DNA of 64,000 nt. It comes from Symsagittifera roscoffensis (Eukaryota; Xenacoelomorpha; Acoela; Convolutidae). Below the pieces are notes generated by a model. That model searched no databases. It saw nothing but the letters and a program-made list of their open reading frames with translations, and was not told the origin of the DNA. The translations under genes were made by a program, and so were the position numbers. The DNA lies in NCBI RefSeq assembly GCF_963678635.1, contig NC_087067.1, positions 40,756,379 to 40,820,378 of the forward strand, written 5' to 3'. Below are positions 1 through 12,000 of the stretch, one piece after another (positions within the stretch are counted from its first letter, which is position 1; each line of letters starts with the position of its first letter).

Positions 1-1136
1 GATTTTCCAGAAAAGCACATTCAATTTAAAACAAAATAACTCATTAAAATGTTGTTTTTTGATAAGCTATTGATGAGTTATTCATGAGTATGTTTTTGAG
101 AAACAGTCTTGTTGTAAAATTTCGTCCGCACATACTTCTAAGCGCTTTAATTTTCTTTTGATGAGTTATTTTTGGTAGTGTTTCAAAAATTTCCACCAGA
201 AAAGTTTGCCAAATGGGGACAAACTTTCCTGGGGAAAGTTTATGAAAGACTACCTGAAAAAATTCATTAATGAAGAAAACAAAAAAACAAGAAATTTTGG
301 CTTCTAGAAAAGCTATGTTTTCGACGTATATTGAACCAAATTACGCTTAACAAACCGCACTATTAGTAAATTGTTATTGAGAAAGAGCCATGTTGTAAAA
401 TTTTGTTCGTACATACTTCTGAGCGTTTCCAATTTCTACAAAATAGGAGCTGATTGCCGTGGAAAAGTTTTTTGGAAGGCGAGCTCAACAAATTCACCTC
501 AAACTGCAGAAAAATTGTGGTTTTTTCTGAAGGCAGTTACTATATGACGGATCCAGTTATAGAATACGGAACAACGAATCTCGGAGTAAAGAGTTTAGCT
601 CAGTTCTTTGATAGACACCTTTAAACCCAAATAGTCAAGGAAAAGCCGGTTTTGATCAAAATCTATTTTCTTACAGGGTTGCAGCCAAAAAACAGCTCGA
701 ACTACATAATTGAATTGACTAATGCTCAGTTAATAGCAAACAAAATCTTCGAAAAAAAGGCTCTCCTTTCATTGACGAGCAAGTTCTCTCCTATTTTGAT
801 ACCTAAAAAGTGTTTGAGCAGTCCATGCAAAGCCATAATTGCCTGAATCTCAATCTCATAACTTTTGGATTTTATCTTAAACATCATTGCATAACAAATT
901 AAAGAGAATTAGATAAAAAAACTTGAATCAAAATTCTGCTGAAACTGCTGAAAGCTCTAGTTTTTAATATTTGAATACTTAGTAGACTAATTTTTGTATT
1001 AGTAATACAATCTTGCTAAGCCAAGAACACTACTGATTCTGAATAGTCTTAACTATTCAAAGTCTGTGTTTCAATTTCAAAGATTTGGTTCATATAGCTG
1101 ACTATACGTTTAATAGTAAATAAAAGAGGCAAAGTG
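1..1136. repeat. gene-free stretch with a pair of diverged direct repeats
   Basis: No gene is seen. Two copies of a roughly 45-base segment, at about 109-153 and 391-437, share the core TGTTGTAAAATTT plus ACATACTTCT with a few substitutions. They could be remnants of one repeat family. A frame at 652-846 has only a TTG start and no recognisable content. Confidence 0.45.
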
Positions 1137-3327
1137 ATGAACAAAGGAAATCAACTGAAGCTTTGGGCAGGGGATATTTTAGATGCTGCAACTCTAGACG
1201 ACGACAATATTGCAGAGGCGATTGCTGGTGGACTAGCAAAGAAGCTTTGCCAATCACTGCCAGGTTTCTATTTTAGTTTTCTTTCTACAGACATCTTTTA
1301 TCAGTTAGCAGTCAATTTATTCATTTATGTATCTATTTTTATCTATTTTTCTATCTATCTATCAACCTCAAATTAGGACTTGTTTGCATTTGACTATTGA
1401 GTTTAAAAATAAAGAACATTAAAGCATGAAAAAGAGCCTGCTAGTAAAATTCAATGCGTTTTCGTTCAGTTGCAATATTTTTTAGTTCATCTGCTAAAAA
1501 AAATGTTGGCTTTTTTACCGCTTCGTTAGTATTGTTTGAATGCCAATTCGACACTGATAATGGTGTTTCTTGGAATTTTTCATCAAAAAAAAACTTCAGG
1601 AAAAACAAATCAAGAAAAATTATAAAGTTTTTAGCAGATCTAGTTTTTTGTCGTTTTTTTTTGTCAAGGGTTTTTCGACTGTTGAATAAAAAATCCACGA
1701 TTAATATGTTTTACACACTGCATACAGCCTTCCTGTCATTTTTTTTTGAAGGAAGCCCGGAAAAAGTCAAGAAAGTAAATTTGTTGGATCACAATTTGTC
1801 TCGTCTGAATAAGAGGAATTCATTAATGTTTATTTGATTTGTGCGCAGGTGAGAGGCGACGCAGAAATTGGCTTTCACTTTAAGCTACGTTGCTCTTCTC
1901 GACTTTGCATATCACGTCATTGGAGTTGGAAGCTCATTTTCCTCCCTGGATCTGACTGGACTTGCACTGGCACAAATAAAAAAGACACTTGGAGATATCA
2001 AAAAGATGGTCGGAATCATCCTCTCAGCTCCACTGGAGACTGCATTCAAGAAAACATTGACTGCGATTAATCTGCTCCAAAATGTACAAATAGAGGAAGC
2101 AGTAACAGAATTTAGAGGGGCTAAAGATGACGCTCAAATGGCAGTTGTGTATGCTAAAAGACAGGGAAGAGATCTGGCGTGCATACGGCAAGTGTTGACT
2201 GCCACTCAAATTATAGTTTTAGCTAAACTTTGCATTTATTCATATGACAAAAACAGTCAAACGATCGAACCATTTTATGTTCTTGATAATAAAAAACAAA
2301 ACGCGATTGCGATTGAACTTGAGCGAGATTGCAAAGAACTCGTTGAATATCACAGAACGGTCAGAGTCGGATTTTTTAGCCTCAACAAAGACGCGAAGAA
2401 GAAAGAAATAGATTTAATGAAGAATTCACTACTTGAAACGGTATACCCTTATATATCGGAAGGCAAAAAATACACGTGCGCTACTAGAAAGCTCCAAAAA
2501 AGCTTCAATGTTGAATACATGGTTTTCAATCCGCAAAGATTGGGTTATATGAACTGAAAAAATCAGTAAAAACAGTAAAAATTATAGTAAAACATATCAC
2601 ACTGTTGTCAAGTGACTTGGGGGTTTATTCATTTGTACGAACAACGGACCAAGAGCCATTTTTTTTCGGTAAACTTCTACAAACGATTGAAAATAGTCAT
2701 TTGCCAGACAGTGGAATGTCACATCGTCTGCCATTTTTCCTGTACCGGTCTACTAATAACACCTGGTTCTGTTCTCCTCAGGTGGGAGAAGATGATTATC
2801 ATCTTGAGTGTGTCTTGCGGAACATGACCCTTCAAAACACTCGAGCTGTAACAGAAAAGCCTCCACTGAGTGGCTGGGAATACTTAAATGAAGACCGAGA
2901 GTGGAAGGAGTCACCTGAGCTACGAGCTGACACGTTTGTTACTCTCGACAGTTTAGATTGCAGCAAGTTCACTAGAAAACCCTGGGCAGCTTTAAAAAGG
3001 GCCAAACTCGAAGACGAAGTTGTCATAACCGCGTCGGAAAAAGACTTTCGAAGCAATTGCCTTAATTGTGGATGTTTGTGTGGTTTATATCAAACAGTTG
3101 CAGAAGTAGAAAACTCATCCAGTTTTGTTCGTTATGAATCTCCGTTTGGATTTTTCATATACAATACAGCTCGGGGGTTGTGGTTCATTAAGAAGGTAGG
3201 AGACAAGAATCCTTTCGGTTATAATGAATCAGCTCAACACAGTGAATGGCCACCTGCAATTGGATGGAAAGATAAAATGCATAATTCTTTACCAATCGAG
3301 CTGACGATTAAAATCAATCCAGTTTGA
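1137..3327 (+). pseudogene. unrecognised two-part gene with a frame slip between the halves
   Basis: I do not recognise this gene. A first exon from ATG 1137 to about 1263 ends at a GT donor and can join in frame to an exon beginning near 1854. That frame stays open to TGA at 2555. It encodes an alpha-helical, Lys/Glu-rich region with little sign of membrane segments. A second frame, offset by one base and open from upstream of that stop, runs to 3327. It contains two related blocks of about 80 residues (near 2620-2910 and 3070-3290), each with a Tyr/Phe-rich core and a Trp-containing pattern ending in P-P-x-x-G-W or P-A-I-G-W. This is reminiscent of the tandem W-rich modules common in invertebrate extracellular proteins. 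No ATG starts the second frame. The most economical reading is one gene of about 520 residues broken by a single-base indel near 2530; two adjacent genes, or an intron I cannot see, are alternatives. Confidence 0.5.
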
Positions 3328-3424
3328 ACATGACTAATTTGATATCGAACTTTCGTCTTATATGACCTAAGATTTTTTCGGAAACATCCTGCGTATGCAT
3401 TTAAAGTATAGAGATATAATTGAT

Positions 3425-3778
3425 GGTGGCCAGTCAATAAGCAGAATGGTCTAAGAGCAGAACGGGTCCAAGAGCAGAAAAACAGAATAATATTAATTTT
3501 TGCTAGCTAATCGGTAAATTAAGTATGAGAATTGTCAATATTACCAAAGAAACGAATATTCTATGGATAATTTGAGTAATTTAATCAAGATTTGGAAAAA
3601 AAATTTAATGAAATTATTCAATTCATGCATAATTTATTCATTTTCGAGTTAGTATTGACGATTCTAATAACTGTTTTATTAATTAGCCCGTATAAACCGC
3701 CAAAAGTCAATATTTTTTTGTTTTTCTGCTCTTCGACCCATTCTGCACTTGTACCATTCTGATCATTGCTCCGCCTCC
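3425..3778. mobile_element. MITE with 9-bp target duplication (Mutator-like)
   Basis: A 354-bp non-coding element flanked by a perfect direct repeat ATAATTGAT (3416-3424 and 3779-3787). Its ends are long imperfect inverted repeats sharing CAGAATGGT, GCAGAA and AAGAGCAGAAAAACA. A 9-bp target duplication is the usual signature of Mutator-like elements. No coding capacity is seen. Confidence 0.8.
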
Positions 3779-4474
3779 ATAATTGATATACTTAAAAAGT
3801 ACAGCTTCTTTGAAATGTGTGCTTCTAGAGTATTATTTGTTCCGACTTTCGTTGAAAACGGAAAATTTACGCTCGGTGTGATATTTTTTTATTCAGTCAA
3901 ATTTCACCGATCGAAATAATAATTTACAACAAAAACTTTTTGTAACCCATTGAAGATTTCGACTTCCTGCGTTCAAATATAAAAAGATATTTTACCTCCG
4001 ACAATTTTTATGAAGTTCTGGGGGTTTGAAAATTGCCAAATTTTCCATGTTTTGGACCAAATTATTCGCGTTTTGAAGAGTTTATTCATAATGTTGAGAG
4101 CGTAACGCGAATTATTTATGCGTGGCGAATTATCCCGAACAACAAAATCGTTCCAAAATGAAATGAGGCTAGCTAATTGTTCGTATTAATTTCGTATGAC
4201 TCAAATTTTTACACTTTGATTTTGTCCAAAATGTACAGGTTTTCAATATTTTCTTTTCCCAAAAACTATTTGATATGAATTAAGGGACAACCGGAACATT
4301 CTGGGCCTTGCCCTGATATACGAGCAGTCTTGTTTGATCTATATTTTATGCATAGTTTGTCGAAAGTATCCATTGCCTACTAACATTGATTTGAGTTAAA
4401 AATAGAATAGATACTCTTCTCACTGACTTTTTTTAAAAATCAACTTGGTTCCGTGTAGTACTGGTTCAAAACTA

Positions 4475-4648
4475 CATCTCAATGTTTTGACTCTTCTGAT
4501 CAAGGTATGATTTTTTTCGTTTGACATTGCAGTTTCATTAAAATAAATTACATATGCTCATTTTCATTCAATGAAACTGAAACAAAATTGTGGGTTTTTT
4601 TTAAGAAAAAAGTACAACTTCGATCAAAAGAGTCGAAACATTGAGATG
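4475..4648. repeat. foldback (inverted repeat)
   Basis: Arms of about 28 bases at 4475-4501 and 4621-4648 are inverted copies (CATCTCAATGTTT and a GACTCTT core) with a few mismatches. This looks like a small foldback element or MITE. The outer boundaries and target duplication are not resolved. Confidence 0.5.
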
Positions 4649-5056
4649 AAAACAAAGATGTGCAATTCATCTATATCATTTAGTACACTGTTGTAAATGA
4701 TTAATCACACGAATGGGTTCCCCTGCTCGGCAAGTTTGTATTTTATGATATTTTATGATGTGAGAGCAAGTATTTTGCAATCATTAGGAATCATAGTTTT
4801 TTTCCAGTAAACCACTGATTACTCATCTATAATAACTTCCGTGTTTTTTATTAAAAATGATCAATTAAAAATTAATCGGGCGCGATTTAGTGTGTGGTGT
4901 TGTGCCTGCGTTGATCTTCAAGCGTCCGGATGGAATTCGACCATATCTCTTAGTTGAAGTAGAATGAAAAAGATTCGATTTTTCATTGGGTCTTTGAGGA
5001 AAAAAAGAAAATCACTTTTTAATTGAAAGTTTTCCGAAATCCTTGTAAAATGTTTT

Positions 5057-5142
5057 ACATGTTAACACAATTTCCAGTAAATGTTGCCCTTTTCTTGCTA
5101 ACAATGTTTCCGGCAGTGCTAAAAACACGCTGAAACGGAGTA
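5057..5142 (-). pseudogene. hAT transposase C-terminal remnant
   Basis: The minus strand encodes RVFSTAGNIVSKKRA followed by T.TG.CVNM. This is the characteristic hAT dimerisation-region signature (ERVFS.AG.I.S.KR..L....V..L). The frame ends in a stop right after the motif, and no other hAT part is recognisable nearby, so this is a short fossil. Confidence 0.7.
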
Positions 5143-6444
5143 CTTTAGAATGATATGCAGAAACTGTTCCTCGTCAAAGTAGTGTGTCTTGGATACTCAG
5201 TGTAAACAACTCATTATCACACAAGTCAAATAGAACCGAAAGTATGCGAGAGCCTTGGAAGATTTATTATCGAACGATTGTTCAAACCCACGAACACGTG
5301 GTTGCACCACTACTTGAAAATGCCAAAAAATGTTGGCATGTTTATTGCTTTTCGTTTTTGGCTTGTTAATATCAAAAATGCGTTGACCAATTTTCTTTAA
5401 AAAATGCCCCTCAATAAAATACTAGATTTGCTTCTTTTTTTGAATTGTTGGCCTTTGTTTCAATTTTGTCGCCCTGTAAACTCTCAATTTAGTCCATTTA
5501 AATGTTTTAATGTTTCAGAAATACGAACTGATAGAATTTCGAAACGTTTATTGCCAGCATTGCTTTGTTTTTTGTTTACTGGTTTCAAACCAAAACTTTC
5601 AGCTTATTTTTCGAATGTTGATTTTTTTCAGTATCCAATCGTTTTTTATGCCGTGATTCTGAGGGTAAAGCTATTAAATTTTATAATCAACAATTTTCAA
5701 CAAGGAAATGCCAGTTTTTAGCTGGTTTTTTGCCTCTTAAAATTGAGTTTGAACTTGAATAATGTATCAAAAAATCTAAATTAAATTAACCGATGTTTTA
5801 ATTTGATTCATCATGCCATCGTTTTATGTTAATTTTCTTTGTTTTTCCAATTATTTCAAGCTTGTTGTTGTATTATTGTCCATGGTTTTGCGAACAAAGT
5901 TCATGCATTTTTGGTGATAAACACTTTGTTTTCGCTCATTTTTGATACAATTTTTTTCTGAAAAAAGTTTGAATTTGGCCCAATAACTTGTCCAATAATT
6001 TTGCCCAAAAACTTGTATTCATTTTAGCCAATAGTTTATTTCGTACTGAGCAGGTCTTATTTTAGCTCACAATTGTCTATCTTTTAGGGAAAACAACAGG
6101 TAATTTATGTTTTTTTTTGCATTTATGTTGATGTTTTTAATCTGTATCATAAAATATGCCATAATCTGATTCGCCTGTGTTCACTTCGAAATTTTTGTTT
6201 TCTATGTATTTGCATTTTTCAGATTTTTAGAGCTCACTTTAGGCCGTTTTTTGCTTGTGGTTGCAAAGTGTAGCTTCGTTTAAGTTTAAAACGCGAGAAG
6301 TTCATTGCACAGCGGTAAATTGACAGACTTCTTATTTGTATCTTGGTCGTTTGTCGAACTGCGGCGCATGCTGAAATTATTTTTTAAAGCATTTTTCTTT
6401 TACATAATTTGAAACAAAGGTTTTTAATACAACGTCGTCTTAAG

Positions 6445-6640
6445 TAGAGAGTGAAGACTCTGCAAGTGATATTTCTCAAACCAACCAGAAATTTTATTCG
6501 ACTGCATCACCGAAAGAGACTGGAAAGTCCATAACTACTTCTTGTCACTTTCAGTGACGCTGCCGAATAAAATTACTGATTGGCTTAAGAAACAATATCT
6601 CACCGAAACATTTTCAATTGCAGAGCCTTCACTTTGCAAA
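6445..6640. repeat. foldback element, about 200 bp
   Basis: The left half (6445-6540) and the inverted right half (6541-6640) are diverged copies sharing GTGAAG.CTCTGCAA.TG and AATTTTATTCG. Nearly the whole segment is inverted repeat, as in a foldback MITE. I did not find a convincing target duplication. Confidence 0.5.
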
Positions 6641-6887
6641 CACAAGCAAAAATAGCCTAGAAAAAGATCATAAATTATCAGAAAAATTTAAAGAGACGAA
6701 AATACAAAAACTTCGAAACAAACAATGGCAAATCGAATCATGGCACATTTCATGTGTAGATTTGTTTTAAAATCATAAATGCAAAAACAAACATACAATA
6801 TCTGTTGTTTTTCAAAAATGATACAAAATTTTGAGCAAAAAAAACTGCTCAGTAAGTTTATAGCGAAACAAAATATAACGCCTCTAT

Positions 6888-7035
6888 TGGCGAGGTAATC
6901 GTTGATTTTCTTGATTTGACGCCCCCTTGCAACAAAATTGTTCGTTTTATGTATGAGATTATAGTGTGGTACTTTGTCGAAAACTTCAGCAAAGTCAGCA
7001 TAAAAAGCATGGATAGCTTCTTCAAGAAAATATAG
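6888..7035 (-). pseudogene. LINE (non-LTR) reverse transcriptase remnant
   Basis: The minus strand encodes FYADFAEVFDKVPH, then a segment matching G..IK.INDYLANR. This is the F.DF.KAFD.VPH ... W...YL.NR region of jockey/CR1-like LINE reverse transcriptases. Only about 45 residues are recognisable and the catalytic Y-x-D-D region is not present. A fossil fragment. Confidence 0.65.
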
Positions 7036-7039
7036 CATG

Positions 7040-8256
7040 TTAGTCTAAAAAGATCAGTTTCTGATAAAAAAATTATGCTGTTTTTGAAATTTTTGACAAA
7101 AATAATTAGAACAGCGTTTCTTTGGTGCCTTTTGCAAGTATTTTGCTGATAGTGTTGAGAGGCGGTGCAGGTTTATAGTTGCTGAAAAGAAATTTAACTT
7201 CCTCTTGTGAAAGGAGATATTGCACAAACTCTCCATCTATGTGGTATCTTGTTCTGCACTCTGCCACATATGAATTTTGTGGAGGCTAGAAATCAGTGCA
7301 AATCTTAGCTGTAAGAACTATGATGATATCATGCGCACTAGGTCCACGTAATTTCGATATGTTAAAATCTTCCACAAGATGATTTGCGATTGTAATGAAT
7401 GTGAGTTTTTCGAGTTCACTGACTAAAAATAATTTTACAACAGAGGTAAGGCAATAGAGCAAATATAACAATTGCGATACAACTGTTAACACTTGCAATA
7501 CAACGCAAACATTTAAAAAAAAACATTAGATGTCGGAGAAAAATTGTCGAATAAAACTAGGTGATGTTCTGCTCTCGACCAATAGCTAACGTTCTGCTCG
7601 ACGGTATGATCCATCAAAAATGATTTTCTAACTAACAAACTTGATCTTCTAACTAAAAGATCTTCTCACTAACATTAGCAAACTTTATCAAATCTGAAGT
7701 TTTTTTTCAGATTTAACTGTTTTGTCGGCACTAAAATTATTTCAACAGTTATTAAATTTAACATGTCAAATTAACTTCAAACATCAAAATATTTTATGTT
7801 TTAACTTTTTATCTGAAAACAATTTATTCGGCTCAACGGGAACCTGCCTTAATATTCTCTTAGAGTTGTCTTTTTGTAGATTTTCCTTCGTTTGTTTTAA
7901 ACAACTGAGTCAACAATAAATTTGATTAAATTTCCCAAATTTAGAAAAAACCCAATTTGCCAATTGGGGCATCATATTTGCAATCATTTTTTCAGCTTAA
8001 AAAAGTTTGTTACCTTTTTCTAATCTTCTGATGTGAATTGCAGTAGTTTTGTGTTGTTCCCTAAGATAAAAAAAAACTAATTTCACTTAAGCCTTTTTTG
8101 AAGTGAATATCAATTTTTTGACTTTTTTTAGAGATTTCAATTTTTCCGTTCACTTAATTCAACGATCAAACATTCCATCGAAACCCGGAAATAGTTCTCA
8201 TTGCATCAGTTTAACCTCAAAACTCTCAATTTTCTTAAATAAACTACAGATTCATA
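7040..8256. other. no gene recognised
   Basis: Homopolymer-rich AT sequence. Around 7565-7605 there is weak resemblance to the TTCTGCTC-containing ends of the MITE at 3425-3778. Short frames in this stretch lack ATG starts or recognisable content. Confidence 0.4.
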
Positions 8257-8595
8257 ATGCTGACACAAACTGGTTGCTGTATTCTTGGAGTTATCCTGGT
8301 GCTGCTTCTATTAGCTTGCATGGTAATTTTCTGGTTGATCACTTTTTTCTGCTGCCACAAACAGAAACATCAACAGCAGATTCAGAGCTTCAGAGCTCCT
8401 CGTATACTTCAAAGCAAAATCAGTGCAGAAGGGTCTTCTGTGGATTTCGGTCTCGCCGGCAATAATGCTCTGGACTTCTCATGTGAGCCGGAAGCGATGA
8501 GATACTTGGTTCCTAAGAATTCAGTCAATTTCGAAACTGAGACACCGAATTATCAATCCGTTTGCATCCCATGCTGCGTCGAAGACGAAGTATAA
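8257..8595 (+). CDS. small single-pass membrane protein, unrecognised
   Basis: A 112-codon frame with a genuine ATG. Residues 7-33 form a long Leu/Ile/Val-rich membrane segment flanked by cysteines (GCC near the start, CC at the end), followed by a His/Gln/Lys-rich stretch and a polar tail of about 75 residues ending CIPCC and acidic residues. The layout suggests a signal-anchor or type III membrane protein with the polar tail in the cytoplasm and possible palmitoylation at the juxtamembrane cysteines. No family is recognised. It is the only ATG-initiated frame in the first 17 kb whose content looks like a complete protein, but it has no neighbour or splice evidence, so it could also be an exon of a larger gene. 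Confidence 0.5.
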   Translation: MLTQTGCCILGVILVLLLLACMVIFWLITFFCCHKQKHQQQIQSFRAPRILQSKISAEGSSVDFGLAGNNALDFSCEPEAMRYLVPKNSVNFETETPNYQSVCIPCCVEDEV

Positions 8596-10720
8596 GATTA
8601 AATCAATGCAAATTTGAAGGATTGACGAGCAAGCGTTTATTGTGGTAAGTGTTTGGTGATTTGAAACCGATTGCTTTTTAGGTAGACAAATTTGATTTTC
8701 CGAAATGCCCAAAAACACTATAAAGGCCTTATTTGTCAATTTTTTTTAAAAAAAACAACAAAAGTTCAATGTTTGAGGAATTTTTGAAAGATTTTTGGCC
8801 AACAAATTGCGCATTTTCGGCGCGCGGTTTCCCCTCAACTCAAATTTATTCTGCATAATGGCATCAACGGCGCTTTTTAAAAACTATGAAGTTAATCAAC
8901 CACAAATGGTTTTCGAAAAATTTTCCCAAAGTGGGAAGTTTGAAAAACAATTTGGCATCCAAGACATTTCGCATCCAAGGCATTGCGGATAAAAAAGGCA
9001 ATCATACCATATTTTATGACCAAAATTCAGTTTTTAGGTCAATATTCTGTTTCTCCCTGACGTTTGACTACAAAATGAGCAGAGATAAATACGCGATTCC
9101 TATTTTTTTTTATTACAGCCGAGTATACACCGAATAGGCACGAAGGTAAAGACAAATCGATTTTTCAGAATCTTAACCTTCACTTCCAAGTTAAAATGAA
9201 CTGTTTGATGTTTCAGATGGGGCTCTATTCTTGGATTTGAATTCAACAGTTTCAACTTTCTAACAATCAGGCTTCATTGTCGTTCTACCGCCAATTCGAA
9301 TTTGTGTATTTTGCTACAGATGTCACTAATTTTAACCCCAAACTTTCAACTATTTTTGTTACTCCCTGTCAAATGCTTGACAATGCTTTTAGTAAATATA
9401 AATTTTAATGCCACTCAAAAAAAATTTCGTCATCAATTGAAGCGATTGTTTGCGTGACTGAAAAAATGCTCCTAATAATTGAATTTTTTGTACTGTTCTT
9501 AGTTTTTCTGCAGTTTATGATCGATTACGGCGAAATGACCAGAACACAAAATTGATTCGAAACACTTGAGTTACAAGAGGTAATTGTTCTCAAATAATAA
9601 CCCATCTCTTAATTTTAAGGCAAAACATCTGAGTGAAGTTTTCAGATGAAAGTTTTGGAAAAAGTTACTAGACAAGAAAAAAAATAAAAAAGGGTCTTTA
9701 GTAAAGAGATTACATCTGAAACATTGCTAGTTAATTCTATGCTGTTTTAGGATCCACTAATAAATAGCTAAAACACTGAGTTGCTCAAAATTGCTCTAAA
9801 ACATGCAAATTTGTGGAATCTGCACGAATTTACAGAAACTGCAACAAAATTTGCAGTGGCCGGAACAGTTTGTGGAATCCAAAAACAAAAAAAAATATTT
9901 GTACAGTTAAATTACGCTGTTGCAGAATCTGCAACTGTAAGCGGAATCCTCAAAATGTAAGCGGAATCCGGAACAACTAGCTAGATGCGCTTGGTGCAGA
10001 AATGGCGTCAACACTAATGTGCCGACAGAATTTACTTTACATGTATTTGAGGGCAGTATCCGCAGAATTTTTTTAAATTAGAATTGACTTACAATTTGAA
10101 ACACATTTAAAGGCTTGTCTCTGATATCAAGTTACTAAAAGACAATAAATTGTGCACCCAAACAGTGCAAAATGACTGCACCTCTCAAAAGTAATTGGTT
10201 CTATATATCCTTTTTTCTAAAATTAAGTTTTGTTGGGTACTGAATGATAAAACATATTTTTTCTTGGGAAATTTGTGATTTATCTGAGGATGCTTTCATT
10301 TTTCTTTAGTATTGTTTTACTGTACTAATTGTTCCAATACCTTAAAAAATGTGGAGAAATTTTGTATTTGGTTGGTTTTTTTCTTATTTCCTCCATGCAA
10401 AACAACAATAAAAACCAGTTCAAAGCCCTTTTATTTCTGATTCTCAGTGTTTTTCTCAGTGTTTAACCAAAATGATTTAAAACGTTTGGTTTTTTGACTA
10501 ATCTCGAGATAATAAGGTGAGCGTATAGGGTTACAAAAGCTTATTTAAGCCTTAATTAAACCGTGAAATCTTAGTTTTGCTCGATTATGGTTAGTATTTG
10601 CAGTTTTCTAGCGCCGTTCTTGAAATCAAATTTTTTTTTTTCGTTTTTCTAGCCATTTTCTACAAACATTGTCTTCCAATTGGCTTATTTGAATAACATT
10701 TTTCAAAAAGACTATGGTCG
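8596..10720. other. no gene recognised
   Basis: AT-rich non-coding sequence. The motif GCGGAATCC and similar short words recur near 9865-9970, but I see no organised element. Confidence 0.4.
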
Positions 10721-10880
10721 GAACTTTCTGTGCTACTGGCAAAATTTTAGTTTTTTAAATTGTTAATTTGTAATATCTCATTCTCTGGTTGAAAATGGTT
10801 AGAACTTTCTGTGCTACTGCGGTTGATTAGTTTATTAAATTGTTAAATTGTAATATCTCATTTTCTGGTTGAAAATGGAT
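10721..10880. repeat. 81-bp tandem duplication
   Basis: GAACTTTCTGTGCTACTG and the following TTAAATTGT.AA.TTGTAATATCTCATT.TCTGGTTGAAAATGG pattern occur twice in tandem with an 81-base period (starts 10721 and 10802), with a few substitutions. Confidence 0.75.
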
Positions 10881-12000
10881 TTAATGCTCTTCTGTTACAG
10901 TTTTCCGTGATTGTGAACTTTGTGTCATCATTCATTTTATTGTCACTTTTATGTTTTTGTGGTCAAATGTATTCAGTGAGTATGCCTTTATACTACCTAT
11001 TTGTACTGCAAATTGTTCAATAGTTTCATGGGGCAGTCATTTTACTTCTCTACAGAGTTTCCATTGAATTTGTTTAAACCCTCCTGAATTTTTTTTTTCA
11101 AGTTTTCTTGTATAGATTTTTTCCAATCGATTTGTTATAGTTAAGACTCAAAACTTTGTATGATGTGTTTCTGTGTTTGATGTATATCCATGTCTAAAAT
11201 TGTGAGGTGTTTGCAGGTTCCAGGTTCTTGGCTTCATACTCTTATGTTTTTTGCTGTTACTGTGTTTACAGGGGCGGATTTAGGGGAAGGGGCGGGGGGG
11301 GGCGGACGCCCCCCCCCTCAGGGATTCGACCCCCTGCCGACCCAAAGGGTCCCCCCTATGATACTTTTTCAGAAATCCATTTTTGGCCGACCGACCATAA
11401 AATTTTTCTAAAGGCGCCTTTGGCGCCAATATATACTAACTTTGAGGGGGAGCGCGCGCCAAAAAAACGCGATTTTTTTGTCAAAATTTTTCAAAAATTG
11501 CCCAAAAACGGCTTTTTTGACTGTTTTTTTCAAAAATTTGCCTGCGGCGCAGAAAATTTAGCCAAAGTAGGGGCAAACAGTGCTTTGGGAGAGCTCGAAA
11601 AATCAATTTGGTCGACCTAAAAAAAAAAAAAGGTCGTCAAAATTTTGGAAAATTTCTTGAAAATCCGCCCCCCCCTCGAGAAAATCCTAGATCCGCCCCT
11701 GTGTGTTTAGGTAATCTTCTACCGAGGATTCAGGATCTGTTCCAGTAAAGCCTGTTAACTTTTCTTCCGAAGTAAAAGCTGTTTCTCTCATGATATATGG
11801 GTTCCTTGTCATTTGTAATGAAATTAAATTATAAGATGATTTCGTCAAAAACAAGCATTTTGTTGTTGAAAGGTCTTGAATTTGTATGGTTTTTGCTTGC
11901 GTGTCCGTGTTCTATGCATTGGTAGTGTGGTTCTTTGAAAAACAAATTTCTGCTTTTGATCAATTGAAATGTTTTTGGATAAATCATTTTTGATTTTTGG
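10850..12000 (-). pseudogene. decayed gag of a relative of the 42.5-61.4 kb LTR element
   Basis: On the minus strand, short stretches match the gag part of the long gag-pol at 44618-52846. One stretch near 11705-11790 reads LTGFTGTDPESSVEDYL, against FTGTDPEYSVEDYL in the intact element. After the MITE, a stretch with NTVTAK and a spaced Gln/Thr-rich match follows. Near 10900-11045, RLPHETIEQFAVQI and KAYSLNTFDHKN match RLPNETIKQIAVRI and KAYSLNTHDYKN. Stops and frame changes separate them, so it is a fossil. The A/C-rich minus-strand composition continues to about 13.4 kb, probably the gag N-terminal region. I could not find its LTRs or pol. The hAT MITE 11269-11701 is inserted right after the SVEDYL codons. 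Confidence 0.75.
11269..11701. mobile_element. hAT-type MITE with 8-bp target duplication
   Basis: The ends are inverted repeats CAGGGGCGGATTTAGG / CCTAGATCCGCCCCTG, the common hAT-MITE terminus CAGGGGCGGAT. It is flanked by a perfect 8-bp direct repeat TGTGTTTA (11261-11268 and 11702-11709), the hAT target-duplication size. The interior is C/G homopolymer-rich. A 137-codon frame inside is a by-product of this composition, not a gene. The element interrupts the gag fossil described above, so it inserted later than that retroelement. Confidence 0.9.

Noticed and set aside
11207-11620. 137-codon frame with proline/glycine-rich start
   Set aside because: It lies inside the hAT MITE (11269-11701) and results from its C/G runs; no protein features.
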